In this document: positions 17,470-28,082 of the stretch, piece by piece
How positions within the stretch are numbered: the first letter of the stretch is position 1
How the letters are laid out: each line of letters starts with the position of its first letter
Assembly: GCA_028819575.1 (NCBI GenBank)
Contig: JAPPLB010000123.1
Location: 1 to 64,000, forward strand
Length of the DNA stretch: 64,000 bases
Direction: 5' to 3'
DNA from: Bryobacterales bacterium
GTDB lineage: Bacteria > Acidobacteriota > Terriglobia > Bryobacterales > UBA6623
The notes under the pieces: model-generated
Database searches by the model: none
The model's input: the letters and a program-made list of their open reading frames with translations, nothing else
Told to the model about the DNA's origin: nothing
Made by a program: the position numbers and the translations under genes

Positions 17470-19023
17470 CTAACGTGCTGCAAGATCTGGACGGGCGCGT
17501 TTGAACACGAAGTGCTTCGGATTGACGGAAGTGACGCCCGGACTATCGACGGTGATCACCTGAGCCGAGATCGGCTCATAGGCAGCCCGCGGCGCAATCA
17601 CTCCCTTGGCGACCAGGATCTTCTGTCGCTCGGGATACACACCGCAACTCCTCATCTGGTGCAGGCTGAACGGAATGACGCGCTTGCTGGTAAGCATCAG
17701 GATGTTCGGAAAATCGCGCGTCGATCCCTCGACTTCGATCACCGAGGTCAAACCCATATCCCAATAGCGGCCGCCCCCGTGACGCACTTCAGGTTCCACG
17801 AATCTTCCGTCGTGCAGCGACTTCACCCGGCCGCGAATGCGCACCGGATGGCCGTGCATGGAGTCCGACTTGCCGCCGACGAGCATGTCGAACTTACCGT
17901 CGATCCCGGCGGCGAAAGCCGCCTCGTTCGATTCCTTATCGTTGATGACAACGACCCAACCCTCGGCCCTCTGCTCGAGCAACGGATGGAGGATGAAAGT
18001 ACTGTCGCCCGGGGAGCCGCCGCCGATGTTATCGCCTGTGTCCATGAGGGTGATCGGAAATTCGTCAGCGGCCATCGCCATCTTCACGGCCTCCGAGGGG
18101 CTCGGCAGGTCCAACACGAGCTGGTCGCTGACGGCCAGCAGCATATCCGCTAGGCGCTTCGCCTCGCGCCGCGCCAACTCGGGGTCGTTATCCGTCACCA
18201 CGACCACGCTTGGGCCCATCGCCGGGATGTCGGACCACTGATATCCCGCCGACACGCTCGCGGCCAGGATCGTTGGATTCTGCTCCATCCGTCGGCTCTC
18301 GTCAACGATCGGCTTGAGCGGCTCGGTATACGTGTTTTGAAATACGAGATTGTAGAAAAGCGCGGGTTTCTCGATCGCGGAGGTGGGCTTCACCTTGCCC
18401 AGGATCGTGTTCGCCAGGATGCGCGCTGAGTGCACCCCTCTCTCTCTGGCGTCAAGGTGGGGATTCTCTTTGTAGGTGATGACCGCCGTCGCCTCCTCGA
18501 CGATCTCCTTCGACACGTTGGCGTGAAAATCGTGGGTGACCACGATTGGGATGTCGTTGCCGAAGGCAGTACGCACCCGCCGAACGACTTCCGCATCGGC
18601 GTGCGGATAGCTCTCGGCCACCATCGTGCCGTGCAGGTAGAGCAGGATGCCATCGAGTTTCGGCGCCGCCTGAAGACGCTCGATCAGCTCCTGCGTCAGA
18701 GCCTCGAACGCCTCGTCCGTCACCATGCCGATCGTTTGCGGCCCGGCGAGGATGGTCGGATAGAGTTCCAGTCCGTTCAGCCTGGCGCCCTCGATGTGCC
18801 CCGCCGTCACGTTGGTGCCGCCCGTGTATTCGTCCAGAATCTCCTGACCGCGCAAAATACCCTTTGCTCCGCGCAACCCCCTTGCAAAATCAGCGAGCGT
18901 GGTCTTCCTCGGATTGAACGTGTTCGTCTCGTGAGCGATACCACCCAATCCGACCAGAAGATCACGATCCTGCGCCGTCACGGTAGTTGCCAGTAGTAAA
19001 AGGAAGATGAATGGTTTGAGCAC
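17470..19023 (-). CDS. M81 family metallopeptidase (MlrC-like)
   Basis: 517 residues with a signal peptide (MLKPFIFLLLLATTVTAQ). The MlrC hallmark VGLGGIAHETNTFNP follows. Further family motifs are YLHGTMVAESYPHADAEVVR, VVTHDFHANVSKEIV, YKENPHLDARERG and DTGDNIGGGSPGDSTF. MlrC cleaves linearised microcystin, but most members are of unknown substrate. The start is a GTG. A TACAAT box lies 8-13 bases upstream on this strand (19031-19036), suggesting a very short leader. The stop codon is the edge of repeat copy B. Confidence 0.93.
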   Translation of the reverse strand: MLKPFIFLLLLATTVTAQDRDLLVGLGGIAHETNTFNPRKTTLADFARGLRGAKGILRGQEILDEYTGGTNVTAGHIEGARLNGLELYPTILAGPQTIGMVTDEAFEALTQELIERLQAAPKLDGILLYLHGTMVAESYPHADAEVVRRVRTAFGNDIPIVVTHDFHANVSKEIVEEATAVITYKENPHLDARERGVHSARILANTILGKVKPTSAIEKPALFYNLVFQNTYTEPLKPIVDESRRMEQNPTILAASVSAGYQWSDIPAMGPSVVVVTDNDPELARREAKRLADMLLAVSDQLVLDLPSPSEAVKMAMAADEFPITLMDTGDNIGGGSPGDSTFILHPLLEQRAEGWVVVINDKESNEAAFAAGIDGKFDMLVGGKSDSMHGHPVRIRGRVKSLHDGRFVEPEVRHGGGRYWDMGLTSVIEVEGSTRDFPNILMLTSKRVIPFSLHQMRSCGVYPERQKILVAKGVIAPRAAYEPISAQVITVDSPGVTSVNPKHFVFKRARPDLAAR

Positions 19024-19030
19024 GGCTGTG

Positions 19031-19098
19031 ATTGTAGCGCCTCGCGGAGGAAGGGCAGGATCGAACCGGGTCGTCGATCAGCGAGTGCTGCCTACAAT
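19031..19098. promoter_or_regulatory. Divergent promoter region with two TACAAT boxes
   Basis: Between the minus-strand M81 gene and the plus-strand TPR/ASPIC gene, TACAAT occurs once on each strand: minus strand at 19031-19036, plus strand at 19093-19098. Both fit -10 boxes. No good -35 box is seen at 16-18 bases for either. The plus-strand box overlaps the first candidate ATG (19097), which raises the chance that the real start is the ATG at 19115. Confidence 0.4.
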
Positions 19099-21481
19099 GA
19101 GAGACCCCGAAGCCATGCTGCAGCCTTCTCCCTCTTGGCGGTTCCGTCGATCGATCGTGATGCTTCTGCTCGCCATGGCGGCAACGGCAGGGGCGCTTGC
19201 CCAAGATGCCCTGCGGCAGGCTCGTCAACTTTATCAGCGAGGCGATTTCGGGGGCGCGGTCGTCGTTTTGAATCGACACCTCTCAGTGGAGCCGGAAGAC
19301 GACCAGGCCCGCATGCTGCTCGGGGTCTGCCACCAGCGCAGCGGCAACAACGAAGCTGCGGAGGCGGCTTTCCTCATGCTGGAGCACCGGAATCCGGGCA
19401 ATCCGCAAGTGTTGTTCATGCTGGCCTTGACACAGTTCACGACTGGGAAATACGACCAGGCCGAGTCGAATGGCTTGAAGGTCATCGCGTCGGGAACACA
19501 GGCCGGCCCCGCTCACCACCTGCTGGGTATGGTCTACGAAGAGCGGAACGCGCTTGACAAGGCCCTCGCTTCGTATGAACAAGCCATCAAGGCGGACCGG
19601 CAGCTCGTCGACGCTTATCTGAGCTCGGGGAGCGTCCTGCTGAAGCTGCGCCGTCCGGCCGACGCGCTGCCGATGTTGGACAAGGCGGTGGAGCTCCGTC
19701 CTGGTCTTGCCGAGGCTCACTATCACCGGGCCCGCGCACGAATTGAATTGGGACAACTGTCCGCTGCGCGAGAGGACCTGGAAACCACTGTCCGCCTGCA
19801 AGACCATCGCCAGGCCCGCAGCTTACTGGAGCGGGTGAAGTCAGGCGAGTTTGCAACGGTAAAGAGAATGGCGAAGGGAGATGCCCCGAAACCGCCGGCC
19901 ATGCTCTCGCCAATTCGCTTCCGCAATGTTGCCGGCCAGGCGGGTCTCGACTTCGTAGTCGCGAATCACCCTACCGCAGACAAGCACCTCGTTGAGACGA
20001 TGGCCGGCGGTATGGCGGCTTTCGACTACGACAACGACGGGCTCACCGACATCTTCTTCGCGAACGGAGCCGAGACCCCCAGCCTCGTGAAGACATTCGC
20101 GAAATACCACAATCGCCTCTTCCGCAACGTCGGGAACATGGAATTTCGCGACGTGACCGCGGCCGCAGGGTTGCAGGGCACTGGTTATTCGATGGGGGCC
20201 GCGGCCGGAGACTTCGACAATGATGGCTACGTGGACTTGTTCGTCCCCGGCGCCTTCGGCAACCTGCTCTACCGCAATCTCGGCAACGGACGTTTCGAAG
20301 AGATCACGGCGAATGCGGGCGTCAAGAGCGATCGCTGGTCCGTTGCGGCCGGCTGGTTTGACTATGACAACGACGGTTTTCTTGATCTTTTCGTCGTTGA
20401 CTACCTCCAGTGGTCACCCGAGAACAATCTCTACTGCGGTGACAACGCCAAGAAGCTGCGCACTTACTGTCATCCCAAATACTACGAGGGTCATCCGAAC
20501 ACCCTCTACCGCAACAAGAAGGACGGCACTTTCGAAGACGTCTCGGAGGCGTCGGGCATCGCGTCCCACGTCGGCAAGGGTATGAGCGTTGCCTTTGCAG
20601 ACTACGACCAGGACGGGCACGCCGACGTATTCATCACCAACGACACCGAACCCAACTTCCTTTTTCGCAACAGGGGAGACGGCGTGTTCGAGGAAGTGGC
20701 TCTGGAGGCTGGCCCCGCGCTCACCGACGATGGCCGGTCCGTTTCCGCCATGGGAATGGATTTCCGGGACTACGATAACGACTCGCTTCCCGACATCATC
20801 TTCACGGCGCTCGTTGGCGAGACATTCCCGGTCTTTCGCAACGAGGGGGGAGGTGTCTTCCGGGACGCCACCTACGGCACGAAAGTGGGCCGCCTCAGCA
20901 TGGGTCTCGCTGGCTGGGGCATCGGGTTGGTCGACTTCAACAACGACGGTTGGAAAGACCTCTTCACGGCGAACTCTCATGTCACCGACAACATCGAAGA
21001 ATTCTCAAGCGAGAAATACCGCCAAAACAATGCCGTTTGGGCAAACACGGGCCACGGGACTTTCCAAGATATGTCGTCCGGGTCAGGTGAAGCCTTTCAA
21101 ATACAACGCGCGCACCGCGGCAGCGCCTTCGCGGATTTCAACAACGACGGCCGCGTTGACGTTGTCGTCTCATCGCTCGAAGGACCCGCTGAACTCTGGG
21201 AAAATATCAGCGCCCCGGAGAAGCACTGGATTCGAATTCGTTTGAAAGGTGTTGGAAGCAACCGTGATGCTATTGGCGCGCGTGTGTCCGTCGACGGACA
21301 GCACAACCAAATGACGTCGAGCGTGGGTTACTCGTCGTCGAGCCTGGTGGGAGTGCACTTCGGCCTGGGGGATCGTGAACGGGTGTCCCGTATCGAGATT
21401 CTCTGGCCCAGCGGAGCCCATCAGGTCTTGCAGGACGTGGCTTCCGACCAGGTGCTGACCGTGATCGAACCCGACTGTTAG
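19097..21481 (+). CDS. Secreted TPR / FG-GAP repeat / ASPIC-UnbV protein
   Basis: About 794 residues. A signal peptide (IVMLLLAMAATAGALAQ) is followed by TPR repeats (roughly 35-260). A seven-bladed propeller of FG-GAP/VCBS repeats follows, with many Asp-rich calcium loops (FDYDNDGLTDIFFANG, FDNDGYVDLFVPGAFG, FADFNNDGRVDVVVSS). The ASPIC/UnbV domain closes the protein (HWIRIRLKGVGSNRDAIGAR, RIEILWPSG). It is exported, function unknown; such proteins are common in Acidobacteriota and Planctomycetota. The start is ATG 19097 or 19115. The stop TAG is the edge of repeat copy C. Confidence 0.9.
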   Translation: MRDPEAMLQPSPSWRFRRSIVMLLLAMAATAGALAQDALRQARQLYQRGDFGGAVVVLNRHLSVEPEDDQARMLLGVCHQRSGNNEAAEAAFLMLEHRNPGNPQVLFMLALTQFTTGKYDQAESNGLKVIASGTQAGPAHHLLGMVYEERNALDKALASYEQAIKADRQLVDAYLSSGSVLLKLRRPADALPMLDKAVELRPGLAEAHYHRARARIELGQLSAAREDLETTVRLQDHRQARSLLERVKSGEFATVKRMAKGDAPKPPAMLSPIRFRNVAGQAGLDFVVANHPTADKHLVETMAGGMAAFDYDNDGLTDIFFANGAETPSLVKTFAKYHNRLFRNVGNMEFRDVTAAAGLQGTGYSMGAAAGDFDNDGYVDLFVPGAFGNLLYRNLGNGRFEEITANAGVKSDRWSVAAGWFDYDNDGFLDLFVVDYLQWSPENNLYCGDNAKKLRTYCHPKYYEGHPNTLYRNKKDGTFEDVSEASGIASHVGKGMSVAFADYDQDGHADVFITNDTEPNFLFRNRGDGVFEEVALEAGPALTDDGRSVSAMGMDFRDYDNDSLPDIIFTALVGETFPVFRNEGGGVFRDATYGTKVGRLSMGLAGWGIGLVDFNNDGWKDLFTANSHVTDNIEEFSSEKYRQNNAVWANTGHGTFQDMSSGSGEAFQIQRAHRGSAFADFNNDGRVDVVVSSLEGPAELWENISAPEKHWIRIRLKGVGSNRDAIGARVSVDGQHNQMTSSVGYSSSSLVGVHFGLGDRERVSRIEILWPSGAHQVLQDVASDQVLTVIEPDC

Positions 21482-21658
21482 CCTGCATTTCTCACCACGC
21501 GGCGAGGCGAAGTGCGCGAGAGGGCCGTCAGGACCAGGCGCGCGCCGCTTGGCGCGCGCAGGCGTACTTGAACAGTACGTTGAGCACGGCAAGCAAGCGC
21601 AACGAAGTCCTGGCGGTCGTATCGTGTGCTTCGACCGTCGGGTGGTGAGAAATGCAGG
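21482..21658 (+). repeat. Dispersed inverted-repeat element, copy C (complete, perfect ends)
   Basis: 177 bp with perfect 15-bp terminal inverted repeats: CCTGCATTTCTCACC (21482-21496) and GGTGAGAAATGCAGG (21644-21658). The left flank TAG (21479-21481) is the stop codon of the TPR/ASPIC gene; the right flank is TTA. Inside are a GCGCGCC-GCTT-GGCGCGC hairpin and GTACT-TGAAC-AGTAC, then GAGCACGGCAAGCAAGCGC. It is about as similar to the reverse complement of copy D as two members of one family should be (most positions identical by eye). Confidence 0.92.
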
Positions 21659-23198
<1,540 letters not shown>

Positions 23199-23203
23199 AC
23201 TGA

Positions 23204-23773
23204 ATGGCGTTGGCGGATACCGGACAGAACCTCGTTTGCAGCCTCACTGCGGGCGGTGTCAGCGCGGGCTCTCCCGTCGCGCAAACAGAGTTCGCCACGC
23301 CATGGCAGGTCCGGCTGCGTATCCTACAGGACTATCGCGACATCGCGATGGTCGGCCTGTCCGCCAACCCCTACCGTCCCAGTCATTTCGCCGCGAGGTA
23401 CCTCCTTGCCGAGGGCTACAACGTCATTCCAGTGAACCCCCGCGAAAAAGAGATCCTCGGCCGGCAATCCTATCCCTCCGTAAAGGACATCCCTGGACCA
23501 GTTGATGTCGTGGACATCTTCCGTGCATCCAAAGAGGCGCCTTCGATCGTCGAGCAGGCTATCGCGATCGGCGCCAAGGTCGTCTGGATGCAGTTCGGTG
23601 TCATCAACTATGAGGCTGCCCGGCGTGCCCGCGAGGCAGGGCTTGAAGTCGTGATGGACCAGTGCATGAAGGTGGAGCACGCACGCTTCTTCGGCGGGCT
23701 GCATACGCTCGGATTGAACACCGGCATTGTGTCCTCCCGCCGATGGAACCCGGCCGCGGGCAGAAAGCCCTAG
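23204..23773 (+). CDS. CoA-binding domain protein (YccU-like)
   Basis: 189 residues with a Rossmann CoA-binding fold (about residues 40-155): ILQDYRDIAMVGLSANPYRPS, YLLAEGYNVIPVNPREKEI, PVDVVDIFRASKEAP and GAKVVWMQFGV. The cellular role of the family is not known. It starts five bases after metY, so the two are probably one operon. Its stop TAG shares a CTAG with the stop of the minus-strand aminotransferase gene. Confidence 0.88.
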   Translation: MALADTGQNLVCSLTAGGVSAGSPVAQTEFATPWQVRLRILQDYRDIAMVGLSANPYRPSHFAARYLLAEGYNVIPVNPREKEILGRQSYPSVKDIPGPVDVVDIFRASKEAPSIVEQAIAIGAKVVWMQFGVINYEAARRAREAGLEVVMDQCMKVEHARFFGGLHTLGLNTGIVSSRRWNPAAGRKP

Positions 23774-24936
23774 GCCGTACTACAAACTGCGAGAAGCCGT
23801 TCAAGGCCCTCTCGGAAGGTTTCTGGCCGCGGAAGCAGGCTCACCACCAGGAGTCCCTCCTGCGGAGCATCGAACAGGTACCCAGGATGCACGTGCACTC
23901 CCTCCGCAAGCAGGTCGAGCGCCCACTGCTCGTCGCCGCGGGTCCTTGGGACCCTGAGGAGCGCATACCACCCGGCCTGGGCCTCGAGCCGATCGCAGGC
24001 AGTGCGCGATAGAATCTCGTCGAGCCTATTCAAATTGCCCCGAATCCTGTTCAGGATGTTGCACTGCACACTGTGACGAAGCTGTAGCAAAGCAGGAGCC
24101 GCGAGTTGTACGGGCGTATTCACCGATAGATACGTGTCGCCGATTACCTCCAGGCGCGCCAGCGCCTCATCACGGATCGCTTGCGGTCCCGTCACGACCA
24201 TCCAACCCAGTTTCATCTGAGGCAATGCCGCTATCTTCGATAGCCCGCTCAGCGTCAATGTCAAGCAGGACTCTTCAGCGGCCGTGCTTGCGGGCGTCTT
24301 TCCTGTTCTGCACCAGCGATAGTCGAGAAACACCTCGTCGACGATCAGCGCCAATCTTCGCTCGGCGGCGATTTGCGCGATGCGACGGCGTTCTTCCTCC
24401 AGCAGATAAGACCCGGCGGGATTATTCGGCGACACAGTGATGATGGCTCTCGTTCGCGGTGTGATCGATGCCTGCAAAGTCTCAATATCGATCGCCCATC
24501 CATGGTCATAGACCAGTGGATAGCTCGTCAGCACGATGTCGTGCAGCTTCGCCAAGTAGTCAAGAAGCGGATAGCTCGGCCGCGAGACCAAGACCTCATC
24601 GCCGGGTTGCGCCAGCAGTTGGAATGCGAACGCGTATCCCTCGCTGGTGCTCGCGGTAAGAACAATCTTTTGCACATCGACATCGACTCCGTGATCGGAA
24701 TAATAGGCCCGCACTGCGTTGCGGGCGAGCAGTGCACCCCTCGGCTGGGGGTCATACGAGTCAATGGAGGCGCGGCTTAGCGCGGCGTTGAGCGTAATGG
24801 AGTCGGGTGACAGGCCGCATCGAGTCGGATTCGATTCCGTGAGATCGATGGTGTCGAGTCCCTCTGCGCGCCTCGTCGCGAAGGCCTCCGACAAGCGATT
24901 CGGATTGCGTCGCCAGTTCGTGCGGGGGGAAAACAT
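23770..24936 (-). CDS. PLP-dependent aminotransferase, class I/II
   Basis: 388 residues, fold type I aminotransferase (AspC/AlaA-like). Visible features: TESNPTRCGL near the N-terminus, YDPQPRGALLARNAV, the NNPAGS loop at ITVSPNNPAGSYL, VDEVFLDYRW, and the PLP lysine in TLSGLSKIAALPQMKLGW. The amino acid substrate cannot be told from sequence. It ends tail-to-tail with the CoA-binding gene at a shared CTAG and is divergent from the gamma-glutamyltransferase gene. Confidence 0.92.
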   Translation of the reverse strand: MFSPRTNWRRNPNRLSEAFATRRAEGLDTIDLTESNPTRCGLSPDSITLNAALSRASIDSYDPQPRGALLARNAVRAYYSDHGVDVDVQKIVLTASTSEGYAFAFQLLAQPGDEVLVSRPSYPLLDYLAKLHDIVLTSYPLVYDHGWAIDIETLQASITPRTRAIITVSPNNPAGSYLLEEERRRIAQIAAERRLALIVDEVFLDYRWCRTGKTPASTAAEESCLTLTLSGLSKIAALPQMKLGWMVVTGPQAIRDEALARLEVIGDTYLSVNTPVQLAAPALLQLRHSVQCNILNRIRGNLNRLDEILSRTACDRLEAQAGWYALLRVPRTRGDEQWALDLLAEGVHVHPGYLFDAPQEGLLVVSLLPRPETFREGLERLLAVCSTA

Positions 24937-25016
24937 CGGGATCGCAAGGTCTCGTTCAGGGCACCGGAAATGAATGGGAAACTCGCGCCCCGGAGTTCAA
25001 AAAGGAGACTGCTATC

Positions 25017-26915
25017 ATGACAGAGATTTCGTGCAAGGCCGCTATGGTCTCCTTTCCCCGGCTCTTTCTCGGCTTGATCCTCGGCGCGCTTCTTTCGCCG
25101 CCCGCTTTACCGCAGCGCACGCAAGACGCCGGGAAGAATAGAGACCAGATGAACTGGCGCGTGTTGCGCCCCGTTGTGCGTGGCACCAGGGCGGCGGTAG
25201 CCGCGGGAGCTCCGCTCTCGAGCGAAGCAGCCATGCGCATTCTGCACACGGGCGGAAACGCTGTAGACGCGGGAGTCGGCGGACTGTATGCGGCAGCCGT
25301 CTGTGAGTTTTCTCACTTCGGGTTCGGCGGCGAAGCACCCATCCTGATCCGGACGGCAGAGGGACAGGTACACTCTATCGGCGGTCTCGGTACGGCTCCC
25401 CGGAAGATGACCCTGGAGTTCTTCCGCTCGCACCGTCAGGAGCCGGAGATCGTACAGGAATCCCTCCGGCGGGGCCACAACGGAGGGCCGATCCCAGCCT
25501 ACGGAATTCTGCCGGCCCTGGTTCCCGGCATGGTGGACGGCGGGTTGCTCGCGCTGCGGGACTTCGGTACGCGATCGTTCGGAGAGATCATTCAACCCGC
25601 TATCGATCTGGCGGATGGCATGCCGGTCGACGGCTTTCGATCGTCCTCGATTGCACACGCCGTTCGCATTTTCAAGCTGTTCCCGACATCCCAAAGGGTC
25701 TATCTCCCGAACGGCAGAGTTCCTCGTGTGGGCAGCATCTTCCGTCAACCGGACTTGGCTCGGACGCTGCGCTCGATGATGGCTGCAGAGAAAGAGGCTC
25801 TCGCGAAAGGAGCCACACGGGAGGCGGCGATCGATGCGGTCCGCGATTTCTTTTACCGGGGCGAGATCGGGCGAAAGATCGGGCGCTTTTCGAAAGACAA
25901 CGGGGGGCTGCTGCGGTACGAAGACCTGGCCAACTTCCGGCTGGAAGTGGAAGAGCCGGAGATGGTGACCTACCGTGGGTTCGATGTCTATAAAAACGGA
26001 TTCTACACCCAGGGACCGATTCTCCTGCAAGCTTTGAATCTGCTCGAAGGCTTTAACCTCCGCTCCATGGGATGGAACACGGCTGAATACATCCACATCA
26101 TCGTGGAAGCCCTCAAGCTGGCCTACGCCGACCGCGACACCTACTATGCCGATCCCGAGTTTTCGGAGATTCCGGCGGTGCTTCTCACCAAGACGTATGC
26201 TGCCCAAAGGCGGGAATTAATCGAGCCGACGCAAGCCTCGAGCGAGTTTCGGCCTGGTCGCTTCGGTGCAAGACAGCCGCCCCACCCGGCGTTCTATGCC
26301 GGCAGGCTTCGGCCTTTGACGGACGCCTTGGCATCGAGAGACACGACCTGTCTGAATATTATCGACAACTCCGGAGTCATGTTCTCGGTAACGCCGTCAG
26401 GCGCTTGGATGCCTTCTGTCATCGCGGCCGACACCGGCATTCCGCTGACTCAGCGAGCCCAGAGCTTCCTGATGATTCCAGATCACCCGAATGTCGTTGC
26501 ACCGGGCAAGCGTCCACGCATCACGCTGTCGCCGACCCTGATCACCAGGCGCGGACAGCCCGTCATGGCCCTCTCGACACCCGGGGGAGACCAGCAGGAC
26601 CAGGCATTGGTGCAAGTGATGCTGGCGGTGCTGGAGTTCGGGCTCAATCCGCAAGCGGCGGTCGAGGCTCCACGGATTCAGACGAGGCATCTGGTGGCAA
26701 GCTTTGACGATCACGCGATGGACCCGAATCTTCTCTTGCTGGATGAACGGATTCCGCCTTCCGTCGAAGCGGCTCTCAAACAGCTCGGACATCAAGTCGA
26801 GCGCCGCAGCCGTTGGAACAGCGGCTCCGCGCCCGTGGCCGTCCTGAAAACCCCCAACGGTGTCATCTCCGCAGGGGCCGACCCCTACGGCTACCGCTAC
26901 GCTGACGCCTGGTAG
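25017..26915 (+). CDS. Gamma-glutamyltransferase family protein (Ntn hydrolase)
   Basis: 632 residues with an N-terminal hydrophobic signal (FPRLFLGLILGALLSPPALP), so it is exported. It is a self-cleaving Ntn hydrolase of the GGT family. The large-subunit start has AAMRILHTGGNAVDAGVGG; the autoprocessing site is at DTTCLNIIDN, where Thr becomes the nucleophile. The usual TTH here reads TTC. The small subunit has GKRPRITLSPT and ALSTPGGDQQDQALVQV, typical of GGT-like proteins. A good ribosome site (AAAGGAGA) precedes the ATG. The stop TAG is followed by CCTGC, a possible repeat remnant. Confidence 0.92.
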   Translation: MTEISCKAAMVSFPRLFLGLILGALLSPPALPQRTQDAGKNRDQMNWRVLRPVVRGTRAAVAAGAPLSSEAAMRILHTGGNAVDAGVGGLYAAAVCEFSHFGFGGEAPILIRTAEGQVHSIGGLGTAPRKMTLEFFRSHRQEPEIVQESLRRGHNGGPIPAYGILPALVPGMVDGGLLALRDFGTRSFGEIIQPAIDLADGMPVDGFRSSSIAHAVRIFKLFPTSQRVYLPNGRVPRVGSIFRQPDLARTLRSMMAAEKEALAKGATREAAIDAVRDFFYRGEIGRKIGRFSKDNGGLLRYEDLANFRLEVEEPEMVTYRGFDVYKNGFYTQGPILLQALNLLEGFNLRSMGWNTAEYIHIIVEALKLAYADRDTYYADPEFSEIPAVLLTKTYAAQRRELIEPTQASSEFRPGRFGARQPPHPAFYAGRLRPLTDALASRDTTCLNIIDNSGVMFSVTPSGAWMPSVIAADTGIPLTQRAQSFLMIPDHPNVVAPGKRPRITLSPTLITRRGQPVMALSTPGGDQQDQALVQVMLAVLEFGLNPQAAVEAPRIQTRHLVASFDDHAMDPNLLLLDERIPPSVEAALKQLGHQVERRSRWNSGSAPVAVLKTPNGVISAGADPYGYRYADAW

Positions 26916-26930
26916 CCTGCGAACTCTGTT
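26913..26930 (+). repeat. Possible decayed repeat terminus at the GGT stop codon
   Basis: TAGCCTGC at the stop of the gamma-glutamyltransferase gene equals the first eight bases of the repeat family (TAG flank plus CCTGC). The following GAACTCTG has drifted. It again sits in a convergent gap (only 33 bases). On its own this match is too short to be sure. Confidence 0.35.
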
Positions 26931-26948
26931 GGCTCCGCGACCTTCCGC

Positions 26949-28082
26949 TCAGATGCCGGCCGGAATTTCGACAACGTAAACCTGCGTGTGTCCCGACCGG
27001 TCGCTGGCGAAGGCAATCATCGATTCGTCCGGTGAGAACGACGGGTGGGGATGAGTCCACTGGGGGCCGTAAACGGTATCGACCGCCATCTCCATCCAAC
27101 TCAGGGCCTTGTCCTTGTCAGCCTCGGCGCGCGCCGCCGCCCAGTCTTCGGCTACGGCATAGCGGGACGTCAGCCATTGCGTCCCGCCGTTTGAGCTTTG
27201 AGGGTAGCAAAGGGTCTCACGATCGCCCGTCGCGACATCCACAAGCTGAATGCCGATGTCGGGCTGATTCGTGTCGCACAAGATCTTCGTGCCAGCGCGG
27301 TTGGGCGTGATATGCCAAGCGTTGAACTCCGCGATGGTATGGATTGCTCTCGTCTCCCAGCTCATGCGCTTCAGCGCCCTCGGCCAAACCGTGAACACCA
27401 GATCGCCGGTGTCACCGAGAAAGGTCTCGTGAACCACGAACTCGTCGTTGTCGTGCTCATACAAGCATTCGATTTCCGACCCGTCGCGACGCATCCGGAA
27501 CATCCGTGGCGCCGGGTCGGCCGCGAACTCGATCCACTCAGAATCGACTGGCGAGAATTGCGGATGAATAACGGTTCGATCGAACGGTATGGTCTGCTGG
27601 CGGCCTGCCGAGGTATGTCCCACGACGACGCCGTTCTGCTGTCCGGTCTTGCAGGCAGCTACGAACCAGTCACCGTCGCGGCTGAGGGAGCATTCGCCGA
27701 GTTGCCCGTCGAATTCAGCGATGAGTCTCTCTCCCAGGCTGTCGCGGTCGATTACGAAGACCGATCCACCGCGTACGAAATAGACCGATTCGCCGTCAGG
27801 GGCGATGGCGGGAGAAAACGGATGGATCGGGCCGTCACTGGTAAGCTGCCGAATCTCGCCATCGAAGACGCCCACTTCGAAGAGTTGCGCCTGTCCGGTG
27901 CGGTAGGACGCAAAGACCAGGGCCTCTTGGTCGGGCGTAAATGAACTCTGCAAGAAGTACGTCGGATGGTTGATCGATGGATGATTCGTAAGTTGATGGA
28001 CTCGCGCGCCGGTCTGCTCGTCCTCGAATACGGTGTGCTCGGATGGAAAGAGGGCGCCTTTACCGGTAGTCATGCCCTTCAT
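26949..28082 (-). CDS. Oligogalacturonide lyase-like beta-propeller (PL22-type)
   Basis: 377 residues with no signal peptide. It has WD40/TolB-like propeller repeats: SSFTPDQEALVFASYRTG, FSPAIAPDGESVYFVRGG and PQFSPVDSEWIEFAADP. The end, THPHPSFSPDESMIAFASDR, is like the family-22 pectate/oligogalacturonate lyases, which use Mn in a propeller. That makes it a candidate for intracellular breakdown of pectic oligosaccharides, but the catalytic residues were not verified. It is the last gene of a minus-strand operon; its ATG overlaps the stop of the CehA-like gene (ATGA). Confidence 0.8.
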   Translation of the reverse strand: MKGMTTGKGALFPSEHTVFEDEQTGARVHQLTNHPSINHPTYFLQSSFTPDQEALVFASYRTGQAQLFEVGVFDGEIRQLTSDGPIHPFSPAIAPDGESVYFVRGGSVFVIDRDSLGERLIAEFDGQLGECSLSRDGDWFVAACKTGQQNGVVVGHTSAGRQQTIPFDRTVIHPQFSPVDSEWIEFAADPAPRMFRMRRDGSEIECLYEHDNDEFVVHETFLGDTGDLVFTVWPRALKRMSWETRAIHTIAEFNAWHITPNRAGTKILCDTNQPDIGIQLVDVATGDRETLCYPQSSNGGTQWLTSRYAVAEDWAAARAEADKDKALSWMEMAVDTVYGPQWTHPHPSFSPDESMIAFASDRSGHTQVYVVEIPAGI

